Shown here: positions 51,809 through 61,714 of the stretch, piece by piece
Numbering within the stretch: position 1 is the stretch's first letter
Layout of the letters: every line of letters starts with the position of its first letter
Assembly: GCA_934271235.1 (NCBI GenBank)
Contig: CAKQQT010000020.1
Span: forward strand, 1 to 63,661
Direction: 5' to 3'
DNA: 63,661 nucleotides
Source of the DNA: an uncultured Clostridia bacterium
GTDB taxonomy: Bacteria; Bacillota; Clostridia; Peptostreptococcales; Anaerovoracaceae
The notes under the pieces: model-generated
Databases searched by the model: none
What the model was told of the DNA's origin: nothing
What the model saw: the letters and a program-made list of their open reading frames with translations, nothing else
Position numbers and translations under genes: made by a program

Positions 51809-52201
51809 ATGATCCGATTTGAAGAAATGAAGCTGGACGCAAACAGTCCGATCTATATGCAGATCATCGACTTTATCAAAGGCGGTCTGGCAGCCGGGAC
51901 CATCGCTTATGGGGATGAGCTGCCGTCACGGCGGATGCTTTCGGCACTTTTGGGGATCAACCCGAATACCGTCCAGAAAGCGTACGCCATGCTGGAAGCC
52001 GAGGCGTTGATCAGTTCACATTCAGGGGCAAAGAGCTGTATCAGCGCCACGCCGCAGAAAGTTGCTGAGATCAAGGGCACGCTGGCCGAAGAAGGGGGGC
52101 GGCGCGCCGTGCAGACACTGAAAGCTGCGGGCTATACCAAGGAGGAAGCCATCGCGATGATCGAGCGGTACTGGGATACCGAAGAGGAAACCGAAAAATA
52201 A
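51809..52201 (+). CDS. GntR-family regulator, YtrA type
   Basis: 130 aa. Winged helix: ANSPIYMQIIDFIKGGLAAGTIAYGDELPSRRMLSALLGINPNTVQKAYAMLEAEALI. The C-terminal part is only a short helical region (EEGGRRAVQTLKAAGYTKEEAIAMIERYW), as in YtrA, and contains no effector-binding domain. YtrA proteins repress their own operon with an ABC transporter and respond to cell-wall antibiotics. The two operators upstream fit autoregulation. A weak GGAAAGGGGG site precedes the ATG. Confidence 0.92.
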   Translation: MIRFEEMKLDANSPIYMQIIDFIKGGLAAGTIAYGDELPSRRMLSALLGINPNTVQKAYAMLEAEALISSHSGAKSCISATPQKVAEIKGTLAEEGGRRAVQTLKAAGYTKEEAIAMIERYWDTEEETEK

Positions 52202-52228
52202 GAAGAAAGATAGGGGTGCGACATAAAA

Positions 52229-53086
52229 ATGAAAAAAGAAGAAAAGCAGAAAACAAGAAAAGAGGACTATCTGTCCGTTTATGATCTGATCCTGCGCAGC
52301 GGGGGCATCAAAGCCGCGGCGGTCATCGTGCTGACCTTGATCGCGGAAGCGGTCACGATCACGGTGCTGATGCAGGAGGAAACGATGTATTATGAAAATC
52401 TGTTCGCGCGGGGCGCGGCGCTGCCGTTCGGTATCGGGTTTTTGTTGCTGACGCTGGCACTGCTCGATCCGCTCAAGGCACAGAAGAGCAATGTGGACTA
52501 TACGATCCGCAGGCTGCATATCCGGCCGCTGGATATTTTTCGGGTCGAGATGGTTTATGTACTGCTGGCGTACTTCGTGTTCTGGGCGCTGAACGTAACG
52601 CTGTTTTATGCGTTCGGAGCCTATTTTACTTCGCAGATCTCGACTGCGCCGAACCGGGAAATGGGGATTTTGCTCGCGTTTGTGCGCACGCCGCAGCTCT
52701 ACATGCTGCTGCCGATCAAAAATGTGACCTTTTGCATCCGCAACATCGCCGGTGTGCTGGCGCTCTCCGCTTGCATCGCCAGGTACAGCTATTATGCGCG
52801 GAAGAACCAGACCCGGGTCGTGTTCGTCCTCATCAGCGCGGCGCTGCTCTTCAGCAGTTACCGCACCACCGGCGTTGACATGACAGCAAATTTTTTGCTC
52901 GCGGCGCTCATGGTTCTCTGCTTCGTCTTTGCCTGCGGCACCGTCGCTTCTGAGGAAAAGGAGCCGGAGTCAGAGCCGTCGGCAAGCAGCAAGAACGGTC
53001 GGAAGAACAAGAATGCGGAAAGGATGGTCGAAGATGCAGAAGAAGCAAGAGCCGAGAACCCGTTCGGTCCCGGCGCGCAGGTTTAA
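52229..53086 (+). CDS. ABC transporter membrane subunit, unknown family
   Basis: 285 aa with six or so membrane helices (AAAVIVLTLIAEAVTITVLM, LPFGIGFLLLTLALLD, VYVLLAYFVFWALNVTLFYAF, ending ANFLLAALMVLCFVFACG). A charged N-terminal tail and an acidic C-terminal tail face the cytoplasm. It lies between the YtrA-like regulator and the ATPase, so it is probably one half of an export ABC transporter. No recognisable permease signature. Confidence 0.72.
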   Translation: MKKEEKQKTRKEDYLSVYDLILRSGGIKAAAVIVLTLIAEAVTITVLMQEETMYYENLFARGAALPFGIGFLLLTLALLDPLKAQKSNVDYTIRRLHIRPLDIFRVEMVYVLLAYFVFWALNVTLFYAFGAYFTSQISTAPNREMGILLAFVRTPQLYMLLPIKNVTFCIRNIAGVLALSACIARYSYYARKNQTRVVFVLISAALLFSSYRTTGVDMTANFLLAALMVLCFVFACGTVASEEKEPESEPSASSKNGRKNKNAERMVEDAEEARAENPFGPGAQV

Positions 53087-53603
53087 GAAGCGGCTCGCGT
53101 CGCTTCTGCCGCCGGGTTATAACCGGAGTACAGAGAAAAAGAATTTTTTCGGATCGATGGTGATCGTGCTGTTTTACAGCATCCTGGATTTCAGTCAGTC
53201 CTACCGTGCCGCCTACCGGCTGCTGTGCGATCCGGACATTCTCGACCGGCAGGTACTGCTGCCGGGAGCTGTCATGAAAGACTTTGCCGAGGTGCTCGGC
53301 AGTAATCTGCAGATGTACTGGTGGATGGCCTTGGTGCTTCTGGTGGTTCAGATATGGAGCCGCTATCGTTATTTCAAGCAAGGCGCGCGGGCGGATTATA
53401 CCCTGCGCAGACTGCCGCAGAGGCATGCGCGGTTCCGTTACTGCTGGAGCCTGCCTCTGCTGGAAGCGGCGGCGATGCTGGTACTGATGGTCGGGATGAT
53501 GTTCGTGTTCTATGGGTACTATATGGCGATCACGCCGGACGCTTGCCTGACGCCGGGGCAGTGGCAAAAGCTGCAGGCGGCAGGCTGGGGGATTTTGCGG
53601 TAG
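53034..53603 (+). CDS. Second ABC membrane subunit (short)
   Basis: 189 aa from the ATG at 53034, inside the end of the previous gene (53-base overlap) and nine bases after AAAGGA. It has a basic N-terminus (RFKKRLASLLPPGYN), then three membrane helices (MVIVLFYSILDF, MYWWMALVLLVVQIW, AAAMLVLMVGMMFVFYGYYMA) with ADYTLRRLPQR between them, an echo of the VDYTIRRLHIR loop in the previous protein. The two are thus diverged relatives, probably partners in the channel. Confidence 0.7.
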   Translation: MQKKQEPRTRSVPARRFKKRLASLLPPGYNRSTEKKNFFGSMVIVLFYSILDFSQSYRAAYRLLCDPDILDRQVLLPGAVMKDFAEVLGSNLQMYWWMALVLLVVQIWSRYRYFKQGARADYTLRRLPQRHARFRYCWSLPLLEAAAMLVLMVGMMFVFYGYYMAITPDACLTPGQWQKLQAAGWGILR

Positions 53604-53636
53604 AGCCGGGCAGATCGGAGAAATGGAGATGAGACA

Positions 53637-54368
53637 ATGATCAAGTTAAAAAACGTAACCAAAAAATATAAATACAAAACAGCGCTGGAGGATGTCAGCC
53701 TCTGCTTCCCGCAGGGGGAGATCGTCGGCCTGTTCGGAGAAAACGGCGCGGGCAAGACGACCCTGATGAAGTCGATCCTGGGCCTGCTCAAGTACAGCGG
53801 GGAGATCACGCTGGACGGCGAAAAGATCGACTGGCATAATATCGGCCGCATCGCGTTCGCGACCAGCGAGCATTCGTTTTTCCCGGCCATGGACGCCGCG
53901 GGGCACAAGGCGTTCTATCAGGAACATTTCGGGACCTTCCGAGAAAAACGCTTCGACGCGCTGATGGAATTTTTCGAACTGCCGGAAAACCGCGCGATCG
54001 GGAAGTTTTCGACCGGGCAGAAGAACCAGTTCGAGGTGCTGCTGGCGCTTTCGCAGGGAGCGGACTACATCCTGATGGATGAACCGTTCGCGGGCAATGA
54101 TATCTTTAACCGCGAGGATTTTTATAAGGTGCTGCTGGGCCTGCTGGAGCCGAACGAAACGGTGATCCTGTCCACCCATCTGATCGAAGAGGTCGAGAAC
54201 TTCGTCGGCCGGGCCGTGCTGCTGCATAAGGGAAAAGTGCTGCGCGACCTGCAGTTGGAGGAAATACAGGAGTCCGGCAAAACGCTGGTCGAGCTGATCA
54301 AGGAAAGCTATCGCTACCGGGCCGACCGCGTCGGGCAGGCGATCGCCAAGATGGAGGAAGAGTCATGA
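53637..54368 (+). CDS. ABC transporter ATPase (YtrB-like)
   Basis: 243 aa. Walker A GENGAGKTT, signature FSTGQKNQFEVLLALS (an STGQ variant of LSGGQ), Walker B YILMDEPFAGND and switch STHLIEEVE. This is the CcmA/YtrB-type export family without the second domain. The two membrane proteins are encoded just upstream. The next gene's ATG overlaps its stop by four bases, so the first of the four paralogues is translationally coupled to it. Confidence 0.92.
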   Translation: MIKLKNVTKKYKYKTALEDVSLCFPQGEIVGLFGENGAGKTTLMKSILGLLKYSGEITLDGEKIDWHNIGRIAFATSEHSFFPAMDAAGHKAFYQEHFGTFREKRFDALMEFFELPENRAIGKFSTGQKNQFEVLLALSQGADYILMDEPFAGNDIFNREDFYKVLLGLLEPNETVILSTHLIEEVENFVGRAVLLHKGKVLRDLQLEEIQESGKTLVELIKESYRYRADRVGQAIAKMEEES

Positions 54369-55936
54369 AACTGCGCAGGATCGCAGCGGCGGTCATGATC
54401 TTGTCGCTGGGCGCCGCGAGCTTCACGTTCACGGCGGTGCACGGACAGATGCGAGACTGCCGGATCACCGAGAGGACCATCGTCGGCGACGCGTCTGCGG
54501 CCGCGGGTCTGACCGCGTCGTTCGGCATGGGCCTGCGGGAAAAGCTTTTTTGGAAGAATGCCTACACCTATGACGGCGCGGGCACACAGGAGACGGCGTT
54601 CAGCCGCAAGAATCCGTTTCCGGACTACCGGAAAAAAACTGTACCGTCTGTGCGGCTTACCGGCTATATGACGAGCGGTAACGCTTTAGACGATATCCTG
54701 ACCGATCCCGCCGAGGGAGATCCGATCCGGCAGGAACTGCTCGCGCAGGTGCGGCAGGAATTCTTTACCGCCGGCGCGGCGGAGCGGGTGCAGGAGATCA
54801 AGCAGATTCTCCCCGCGAACGGTGAGCAGACGCAGGACCTGAAGCTCAAGGAGCTGTTTCGTTATTATCCGATCGAGGGCGATCTGACGGGTACGACCAT
54901 TTGGGCAGCGTCGCTGGATAATGCAGTCTTTGCTTCGGAAGATTCCGCGGAGCTCTGGCAGGACCTCAACCGTTTCCTGCGGATCCCGATCCCGGAAACG
55001 GAGAGCAGCGGATTTTCGGTCGGAAAATATCCGGACGGCAGCTTGAATTTTAATTATTATCCATGGAAAGAAAATCAGTCTTTGGCGGAAGAACATTTTG
55101 ATTTTCACAGCATCGCCTGCAGCACGCAGGACGCGGTCTACTTCACCTTTGACACGCATACCGACGACGGCCATGTGGTCGATACCTCGTTGATCCCGGG
55201 CGATTACGGCATCTATCGGCTGCCGTACGATCGGGAGGAAGATGCTTTCCGCAGTGACAAACTGGAAACGGTCTATCCGCTCGATCCGCAGAAAGAATAT
55301 ACGAACCTGTACGCTTCACCGGACGGAGCGAAACTGTTTCTGGTCAGTCAGAAAGCGGTCCCGGCCGCATCCGGGGGCAAAGAGATCCGGGTAACTGCGG
55401 AGATCATCGACGCCCGCACCATGCGCTGTGAGCGCCGGGAAGAGATCTTTCGCAGCGCCGATACCGCGCTCGGCTATGACGCGGGGGACTATCTGGTCTT
55501 TGGCGACAGCTGGCACCAGCTTTGTCTGTACGCTTATCAGAACGGCAGCTACGAAAAGCAGCTGATGCTGACCGATGTTCCGTACCGCCGGGCGGCGATC
55601 CAAAGCCTGTTCTACGACAGCGGCTACTGCCGCACCGCTTTCGACGGCGAGCGGCTGAGCATCCTGTACGCGGCGGATGTGGATGCGGAGGACAGCGAGG
55701 AGACCGTGTATACCTGGGAATCGGCCGGAACCGTGGATGTCGCGGTGCTCAACGCGTCAGGGCTTGCCTACTACGGCACGCTGCAGACGAACCTGCAGGA
55801 TTTTTGCAACGCGGCAGAATATCAGATGTGGAAAGAGAATGTGAAACCGCGCGACAGCGAGGCCAAGACCTATGCGCACAGCCCTGCAAGCACTTTCACA
55901 AGCTACCTGGATAAAGCTATCTGGTCCGCTATATAA
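54365..55936 (+). CDS. Anchored extracellular protein, paralogue 1 of 4
   Basis: 523 aa. One N-terminal membrane helix (AAAVMILSLGAASFTFTAV), then a conserved GQMRDCRITERTIVGDASAAAG motif right after the membrane, an alpha-helical region ending LKELFRYYPI, and a beta-rich domain with YFTFDTHTDDGHVVDTSLIPGDYGIYRLPYDRE, ASPDGAKLFLVSQ (a PD40-type propeller repeat), GDYLVFGDSWHQLCLYAYQNGSYEK and VAVLNASGLAYYG. A beta-propeller sensor or surface binding protein is inferred. I recognise no family. Shares 30-50 percent of residues by eye with the next genes. Confidence 0.78.
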   Translation: MKLRRIAAAVMILSLGAASFTFTAVHGQMRDCRITERTIVGDASAAAGLTASFGMGLREKLFWKNAYTYDGAGTQETAFSRKNPFPDYRKKTVPSVRLTGYMTSGNALDDILTDPAEGDPIRQELLAQVRQEFFTAGAAERVQEIKQILPANGEQTQDLKLKELFRYYPIEGDLTGTTIWAASLDNAVFASEDSAELWQDLNRFLRIPIPETESSGFSVGKYPDGSLNFNYYPWKENQSLAEEHFDFHSIACSTQDAVYFTFDTHTDDGHVVDTSLIPGDYGIYRLPYDREEDAFRSDKLETVYPLDPQKEYTNLYASPDGAKLFLVSQKAVPAASGGKEIRVTAEIIDARTMRCERREEIFRSADTALGYDAGDYLVFGDSWHQLCLYAYQNGSYEKQLMLTDVPYRRAAIQSLFYDSGYCRTAFDGERLSILYAADVDAEDSEETVYTWESAGTVDVAVLNASGLAYYGTLQTNLQDFCNAAEYQMWKENVKPRDSEAKTYAHSPASTFTSYLDKAIWSAI

Positions 55937-55988
55937 TATGTAGGTTTTTTAAAAAGCAAGAAGGAATGGGAAAAAGGGGAGAGTACGG

Positions 55989-57776
55989 ATGAGGAGACCA
56001 AGAACGATCGCGCTGCTGGCTTTGTTGCTGGCGTTGGCGGGAACTGCCGCGGTGACCTGCGGCATACAGGACACGATGCGGCACGCCGCCGTTACAGAAA
56101 CAACGCTGTTCGGCGATGTGTCCGCGGCAGAGGGAGTCGAGCTCTGCTTCGGCGGGACCTCCGACGGCAAGCTGTCCTGGGAGCATCGCTGGCGTTTCGG
56201 GGGATCCGGGACAGCCGAAACCACCGGAACGGATGCGGACCGCGCGCGGCAAAACGCGCAGCATACGCAGAGCACCTCGTTTACTTACGGAAGCCCACAG
56301 GAAACCGTCACGCGCGCATGGCCGGATCTCAGGGCCTGCGTGGATACCGGATCGCTCAACAGCAGCCTGCGGTTCCTTTGGAGCAATCCGATCGATCCGG
56401 ACAACGCGGCTCTGACCGAGGAAGAACGCGCGGGCAAGACCGAGGGCGCGAAGCGGCGCGCCGCGGTGCGGAGCTATTTTACGGAGGAAACGCCGACGAT
56501 CCTGCAAGATCTGCAGCGTGCGTTTGACGCAGGGGAGAAGACCAAGGCGGAGATCCGCATGCAGGATCTGCTGCGGTATTACCGGCTGGAACTGGAACTG
56601 ACCGGGCAGGATAACCATGTCCTGGATGTCTGGTGCAGAGAATCCGACTATAACGCGGATACGGAAGAATACAAAAATTTTGTCAGTACCGCCGGGCAGG
56701 AAAGCTTTGCCTTATGGGAAAGCCTGAACCGCTTTTTCCGGATCCCGGTACTGGAGAGCGAAAAACGCGTTCTTGCAGCCAAGCGAGATTCGATCGATCC
56801 GATCGGCGGCGGAGCGTGGCTTTCGTATGAACTTGATCGGGCCAAGAACGATCTGGACTACTTTTCTTTTGAAACGATCGCCTGCGGCACGCCGGAAGCG
56901 GTTTATTTCACCTTTGACCCGCACAGCTATCGGGGCAAGCTGGTCGATACGTCGCAGATCCCGGGAGGCTACGGCCTGTATCGGCTGCCGTATGACTCGA
57001 CCGAAAAGGTTTTCCTGCCGGAAAAGCTGGAAATGGTCTATCCGCTGGATCCGGCCCGTGATTATGTGAGCGTCCACAGCAGCCCGGACGGGCAGAAGCT
57101 GCTTTTGACGAGCCGGGCGTGGCAGTTTGGCGATACCAAAGAAAGCAGTCGGTACGAGGCTGCGGATCCGGAGCCGGTCACGGAATTTGACCGGGAGCGC
57201 CGTTTGACGGCAGAGGTCGTGGACCTTGCCTCGATGACCCGCGAAAAAACGCTGGATGTCCTCCAGAGCCGCTCAGAGATCCAATGCCGGGACGAGGGCG
57301 ATTATCTGGTGTTCAGCGACGCGGTATCCAAGATCTGCGTGATCGCATATCAAGATGGAAGCTATCACAAAACACTGGACCTTGCGGATCTTGCGATGGC
57401 GAGCCGTCCGGATGAAGAGCTGCCTTGCTACGGCTATCTGAAACAGATGGCTTACGACGGCGAGCGGCTGGTGCTGGCCGGTTACAGCTATGTAAAGGCA
57501 GACCGCGTGCAGGAAAGCTGGGACTGGAGTCCGCAGAGCGACGCGGAGCTTGCGGTGTATGATCGGCGCGGCCTTGCCTACTTCGGCAGACTGACGGATA
57601 ATCTGCAGGATTATACCGAGGAACAGGGCTTCGTACAGTGGGCGGAAGCCTTGAAGATCAAGCTGCCGGCGGCAAGATACGCGTATTACTACGGCACGCC
57701 GGAAAGCACGCTGAATGTGATGACTTGGCCGACGGATATCAAGGTAACGATCGGCGATCCGTCCGCGGACGCGTGA
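55989..57776 (+). CDS. Anchored extracellular protein, paralogue 2 of 4
   Basis: 595 aa, GGGGAG before the ATG. Same plan: membrane helix (IALLALLLALAGTAAVTC), then TETTLFGDVSAAEG, a longer helical region rich in Arg and Glu, LLRYYRLELE, and the propeller-like part with YFTFDPHSYRGKLVDTSQIPGGYGLYRLPYD, SSPDGQKLLLTS, GDYLVFSDAVSKICVIAYQDGSY and LAVYDRRGLAYFGRL. A serine/proline-free insert near 215-245 distinguishes it. 52 bases after paralogue 1. Confidence 0.78.
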   Translation: MRRPRTIALLALLLALAGTAAVTCGIQDTMRHAAVTETTLFGDVSAAEGVELCFGGTSDGKLSWEHRWRFGGSGTAETTGTDADRARQNAQHTQSTSFTYGSPQETVTRAWPDLRACVDTGSLNSSLRFLWSNPIDPDNAALTEEERAGKTEGAKRRAAVRSYFTEETPTILQDLQRAFDAGEKTKAEIRMQDLLRYYRLELELTGQDNHVLDVWCRESDYNADTEEYKNFVSTAGQESFALWESLNRFFRIPVLESEKRVLAAKRDSIDPIGGGAWLSYELDRAKNDLDYFSFETIACGTPEAVYFTFDPHSYRGKLVDTSQIPGGYGLYRLPYDSTEKVFLPEKLEMVYPLDPARDYVSVHSSPDGQKLLLTSRAWQFGDTKESSRYEAADPEPVTEFDRERRLTAEVVDLASMTREKTLDVLQSRSEIQCRDEGDYLVFSDAVSKICVIAYQDGSYHKTLDLADLAMASRPDEELPCYGYLKQMAYDGERLVLAGYSYVKADRVQESWDWSPQSDAELAVYDRRGLAYFGRLTDNLQDYTEEQGFVQWAEALKIKLPAARYAYYYGTPESTLNVMTWPTDIKVTIGDPSADA

Positions 57777-57798
57777 TCAATGCGAGAGGGGATAGAAG

Positions 57799-59529
57799 AT
57801 GAGGAAAATAAGAAGATTGGCTGCGGCCGTGACGGCGCTGGCCCTGACGGGGAGTATCCTCACCTGCAGCGGCGTGAGCGGACAGATGCGGGACGCGCAG
57901 GTCCGGGAAACCACTATCATCGGAGACGTGTCCGCAGCCGCGGGGATCACGATCCGGTTCGGCAGCGGCATCGGTGAGAAACTCAGCTGGCTGCAGTCCT
58001 ATACGTTCGGTGACGCCGCCGCGCAGACGGTAAAATATAAGAAACTGAAATATAATGACGTTCAGTTCGAAGCAGAGTCGGAAACTTACGTTCCCGACCT
58101 TACGCTGACTGCGGCCGAAAACGCCGTCGATTATGATACGATCGAGCAAATGCAGGAGCTTGCGGAGAAAGCCGCGGCGGGCAAGCTGAATGCGTATGAC
58201 GAAGAAACGCTGGCGCTGACAAAAGAATTTTTTACCGCGGACGCGCAGCAGAAGCTGCAGGAACTGGACGCGCGTCTGCCGAAAGCAGGAAGCGCAAGCC
58301 TTGCGGCCGGTGAGGAAGCGGCGATAACGATCAAAATGAACGAGCTGCTGCGCTATTACCCGATTTCGGGAACGGCAAGCTTTGAAAGCGACGTAAACGA
58401 GTCGCTCGACCTGACCTCCGGCATCTTTGCCCGCCCAGCGGAGGGAAACTCTTTATGGACGGACTTCAACCGATTTTTCCGGATCCCGATGCCGGAAAAC
58501 GAGAGCATGGGTTATCGGGTCACCCGGTTTTCGGAAAGCGATGATACCTTATATCCGGAGCCGAGCGGCTGGACGGTGAGCACCAAGTCCGGTGAAGATC
58601 ATTTCGCGTTCGCGATGATCTCCTGCGCGGCGGACGATGCGATCTATTTCACCTTTGATCCACATACGGAGAACGGCAAGCTGGTGGACCTTTCGAGGAT
58701 CCCCGGGGGATATGGGATCTATCGGCTGCCGTATGACCGGGAGCGGAAGATTTTCCTCGGCGAAAAACTGGAGATGGTCTATGCCCTCGACCCGGAACTG
58801 CGGTACGTTGGCCTGACCGTGAGCCAGGACGGGCGCAAGCTGCTGCTGCAAAGGCAGGAATGTGTCCCGCTGGAGCCGGGGACCGAGCTTTACCGTGATC
58901 TGACGGTAAACCGAACGGAGCAGGAAGAAAACGAGGTCGATCCGGAAGTCTTTTATGAGGCGACCTTAACGGCAGAAACGATCGATCTGGCGAGCCGGAA
59001 AGCGGAGGAGACGCAGGAGGTGCTGCGGGGTTTGGATTCCATCAATTTCCGTAACGGCGGGGACTATCTGGTCTTTTCGGACGGCGTGTCCCGCCTTTGC
59101 GTCCTCGCATATGAGGACGGCAGGTACCGGAAGACGCTTTCGCTTGCGGATCTGCAGTTGGACGGCGGTCTTACGGATGAAACGCCTTGTTACTGGATAC
59201 TGAACCGGATGGCTTACGACGGCGAGCGGCTGGTGCTGGCAGGAATGTCTTATGTATCGACCGAGGAGACCGGGATCGGCGGCTGGGATCAGGATCGCAG
59301 CGGCGGCGTGGATGTCGCGGTCTACAACGCAGACGGTCTGGCCTGCTTCGGGCGGCTGTACAGTAATCTGCAGGAGTGGACCGATGACCGCAGCTTCACC
59401 GACTGGATGGAACGCATCCGGCCGAATAAACAAGGGCAGAAGAATTACTATACGGCGGATCGGTTCAACACGTTCCACGCCAGGACTTCGTGGCTGGCGA
59501 TCGAGTTTGCGCAGGAGGAAAGAGGATGA
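57799..59529 (+). CDS. Anchored extracellular protein, paralogue 3 of 4
   Basis: 576 aa. Helix LAAAVTALALTGSILTC, then GQMRDAQVRETTIIGDVSAAAG, EKLSWLQSYTFGDAAAQT, MNELLRYYPISG, YFTFDPHTENGKLVDLSRIPGGYGIYRLPYDRERK, VSQDGRKLLLQRQE, GDYLVFSDGVSRLCVLAYEDGRY and VAVYNADGLACFGRLYSNLQEW. It is the closest relative of the broken fourth copy, whose first codon overlaps its last four bases (ATGA), so the operon structure continues. Confidence 0.8.
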   Translation: MRKIRRLAAAVTALALTGSILTCSGVSGQMRDAQVRETTIIGDVSAAAGITIRFGSGIGEKLSWLQSYTFGDAAAQTVKYKKLKYNDVQFEAESETYVPDLTLTAAENAVDYDTIEQMQELAEKAAAGKLNAYDEETLALTKEFFTADAQQKLQELDARLPKAGSASLAAGEEAAITIKMNELLRYYPISGTASFESDVNESLDLTSGIFARPAEGNSLWTDFNRFFRIPMPENESMGYRVTRFSESDDTLYPEPSGWTVSTKSGEDHFAFAMISCAADDAIYFTFDPHTENGKLVDLSRIPGGYGIYRLPYDRERKIFLGEKLEMVYALDPELRYVGLTVSQDGRKLLLQRQECVPLEPGTELYRDLTVNRTEQEENEVDPEVFYEATLTAETIDLASRKAEETQEVLRGLDSINFRNGGDYLVFSDGVSRLCVLAYEDGRYRKTLSLADLQLDGGLTDETPCYWILNRMAYDGERLVLAGMSYVSTEETGIGGWDQDRSGGVDVAVYNADGLACFGRLYSNLQEWTDDRSFTDWMERIRPNKQGQKNYYTADRFNTFHARTSWLAIEFAQEERG

Positions 59530-61042
59530 AAGCAAGAACCATTGCGGCGGCGGCATTCCAACGAAGCTGGGCTGGCTGCATCAATATACGTTCGGCAGCG
59601 CAGACGCGCAGTCGACGACCTTCAGCCGAGAAACCGAGGAGGATCGCACCACCTATTCGCAGAACCTGTATCTGTCCGTGGACCACAGCGCGATCAACGG
59701 GGAAATGCTGCCGCTGTTACAGGAGCTCGCGGCAGAAAACGCGGATGACGCGCTGCGTACCGAAAGCACCGTGCAAAAGGCGGTGCTGGCAGCGGAGTTC
59801 TTTACCGCGGACGCCGTGCAAAAAATGCAGGATCTTCATGACCGCCTGCCTGCGGATGAGACGACAGCCGAAACTATCAAAATGAACGAGCTGCTGCGGT
59901 ACTACCCGCTTTCCGGCGCGTTGATCGACGAAAAAGGAAACCGCAAGACCTTTGAGATGGTGACCAGGATTTTTTTTCCGCATCGTGCGGCCGCCGCGTC
60001 CGCGTGGGCGGATCTGAACCGCTATTTTCGGATCTCGATGCTGGAAAACGAGAGCATGGGCTATCAGGTCAAACGTTATCCGCAGGCCCAAAACGACCTG
60101 TATCTGAAACCGGACGGCTGGAACAGTCTGGTCGGCGGGGCGGGAAGCGACCATTTCAACTTTGATACGATCTCCTGCAGGACGGCAGACGCGGTCTACT
60201 TCACCTTTGATCCGCATACAGAAAAAGGCAAGCTGGTGGACTTGTCGAGGATCCCCGGCGGATACGGGATCTATCGGCTGCCGTATGACCGGGAGCAGGA
60301 GATTTTCCTCAGCGAGAAACTGGAAATGATCTATGCTCTCGATCCGGATCAGCGGTACGTCGGCCTGACGGCAAGCCCGGACGGGCGCAAGCTGCTGCTG
60401 CAGAGACAGGAAAAAATCCCGTTGGAGCCGGGTTCGGCAGAATGGAAAGAACTGGTGCGGACACCGGAGCCGGACCGCGCGTATGATGCGGTGATCCTGA
60501 CAGCGGAAACGATCGACCTGGCGAGCCGAAAAGCGGAGGAAGCGCAGGAGGTCCTGCGGGGTCTGGACTCGATCATTTCCCGTAACGGCGGGGATTATTT
60601 GACTTTTTCGGACGGCGTATCCCGTCTTTGTGTCCTGACCTATGAGGACGGGCGGTATCGGAAGACGCTTTCTCTGGAAGATCTGCCTGCAGTACCGTGC
60701 TATTCGATGGCGGAGCAGATGGATTACGACGGGGAGCGGCTGGCACTGACGGAACTGTCTTCGGTACAGACCACGGAGCCGGTAGTCTACGGCTGGGACG
60801 GAGGCGTCAGCGGCGGCGCGGATGTCGCGGTCTACAACGCGGACGGTCTGGCCTACTTCGGGCGGCTGTACAGTAATCTGCAGGGGTGGACCGATGACCG
60901 CGATTTTACAAACTGGATGGAGCAGATCAAACCGGGCAAGCGGGACGCGAAAACCTATTATTCCGAAGACAGCCGCAATGTGGCGGAGGCTTACGTTTCG
61001 TGGCTGGCGGTCAAGTTCGCGCGGGACGCGGACGCCCGATAA
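59526..61042 (+). pseudogene. Paralogue 4, broken by an N-terminal deletion and frameshift
   Basis: The ATG at 59526 starts MKARTIAAA, the beginning of a signal-anchor as in the other copies. Then, compared with paralogue 3, about 45 codons are missing (the membrane helix, GQMRD and GDVSAA motifs), and the reading frame changes: IPTKLGWLHQYTFGSADAQS and everything after it lie in a different frame from the start codon. The body is otherwise intact to its stop (FDPHTEKGKLVDLSRIPGGYGIYRLPYDRE, SPDGRKLLLQRQ, VAVYNADGLAYFGRLYSNLQ), so the break looks recent. A body-only protein from an internal start is not excluded. Confidence 0.8.
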
Positions 61043-61064
61043 GATCATAAGGAAGGAAAGGTGA

Positions 61065-61691
61065 GTGGATTTGAAAGACACAAACGACGCGAAAGACGCA
61101 AGGAAACAGCTTCTGCGGCAGTTGGCCGCGTATAGACCGTACAATGAGCAGGAGGCGGCGGATCGGGCCTTGATCTTAGAATGCCTGACTGCGCACGAAG
61201 ACATTTTTTCCCGGGAAAATCGGCTGGCGCACATGACCGCGTCGGCTTGGGTCGTAAATCGGGCGCGCACGAAAGTGCTGATGGCTTATCACAATATCTA
61301 TCGCTCTTGGTCTTGGCTCGGCGGGCACGCGGACGGGGATGCGGATCTTCTTGCGGTGGCACTGCGGGAGGTCTCGGAGGAAAGCGGGCTTGCGGCGCAG
61401 CACGTGTGGTCGGCGGATACGGCGGGCGGCATTTTTTCTCTCGAGGTGCTGACGGTGGATGGGCACGAAAAGCGCGGCGCGTATGTGCCGTCGCATCTGC
61501 ATCTGAACGTGACCTATCTGGTCGAGGCGGATGAAGAGGAACTGCTGTACATAAAAGAAGACGAAAACAGCGGCGTGGCGTGGTTTACGCCGGAAGAGGC
61601 GCTGGCGGCTTCGACGGAACCGTGGTTTGTGGAGCGGATCTACCGCAAATTGAATGAAAAAGTGCAGAAGCTTTCGGATAAGGCTGACTGA
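61065..61691 (+). CDS. NUDIX hydrolase
   Basis: 208 aa from a GTG seven bases after AAGGA. The Nudix box is GHADGDADLLAVALREVSEESGL: the REVSEE core is intact, but the glutamate five residues after the first glycine is alanine, a variation known in the GGHxDGD subgroup. SWLGGHADGD just before it and NVTYLVEADEEE later are also typical. It cleaves a nucleoside diphosphate linked to another group; the substrate is unknown. Last but one gene of the operon, 23 bases after paralogue 4. Confidence 0.9.
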   Translation: MDLKDTNDAKDARKQLLRQLAAYRPYNEQEAADRALILECLTAHEDIFSRENRLAHMTASAWVVNRARTKVLMAYHNIYRSWSWLGGHADGDADLLAVALREVSEESGLAAQHVWSADTAGGIFSLEVLTVDGHEKRGAYVPSHLHLNVTYLVEADEEELLYIKEDENSGVAWFTPEEALAASTEPWFVERIYRKLNEKVQKLSDKAD

Positions 61692-61714
61692 GCGGATACA
61701 GGGGGGAAAATTAA

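Noticed and set aside
59252..59525. Open frame leading from within paralogue 3 into the body of paralogue 4
   Set aside because: It is a different frame from paralogue 3, rich in Arg/Ser/Gly as expected of an out-of-frame reading, and has no ribosome site; the true start of copy 4 is the ATG at 59526.
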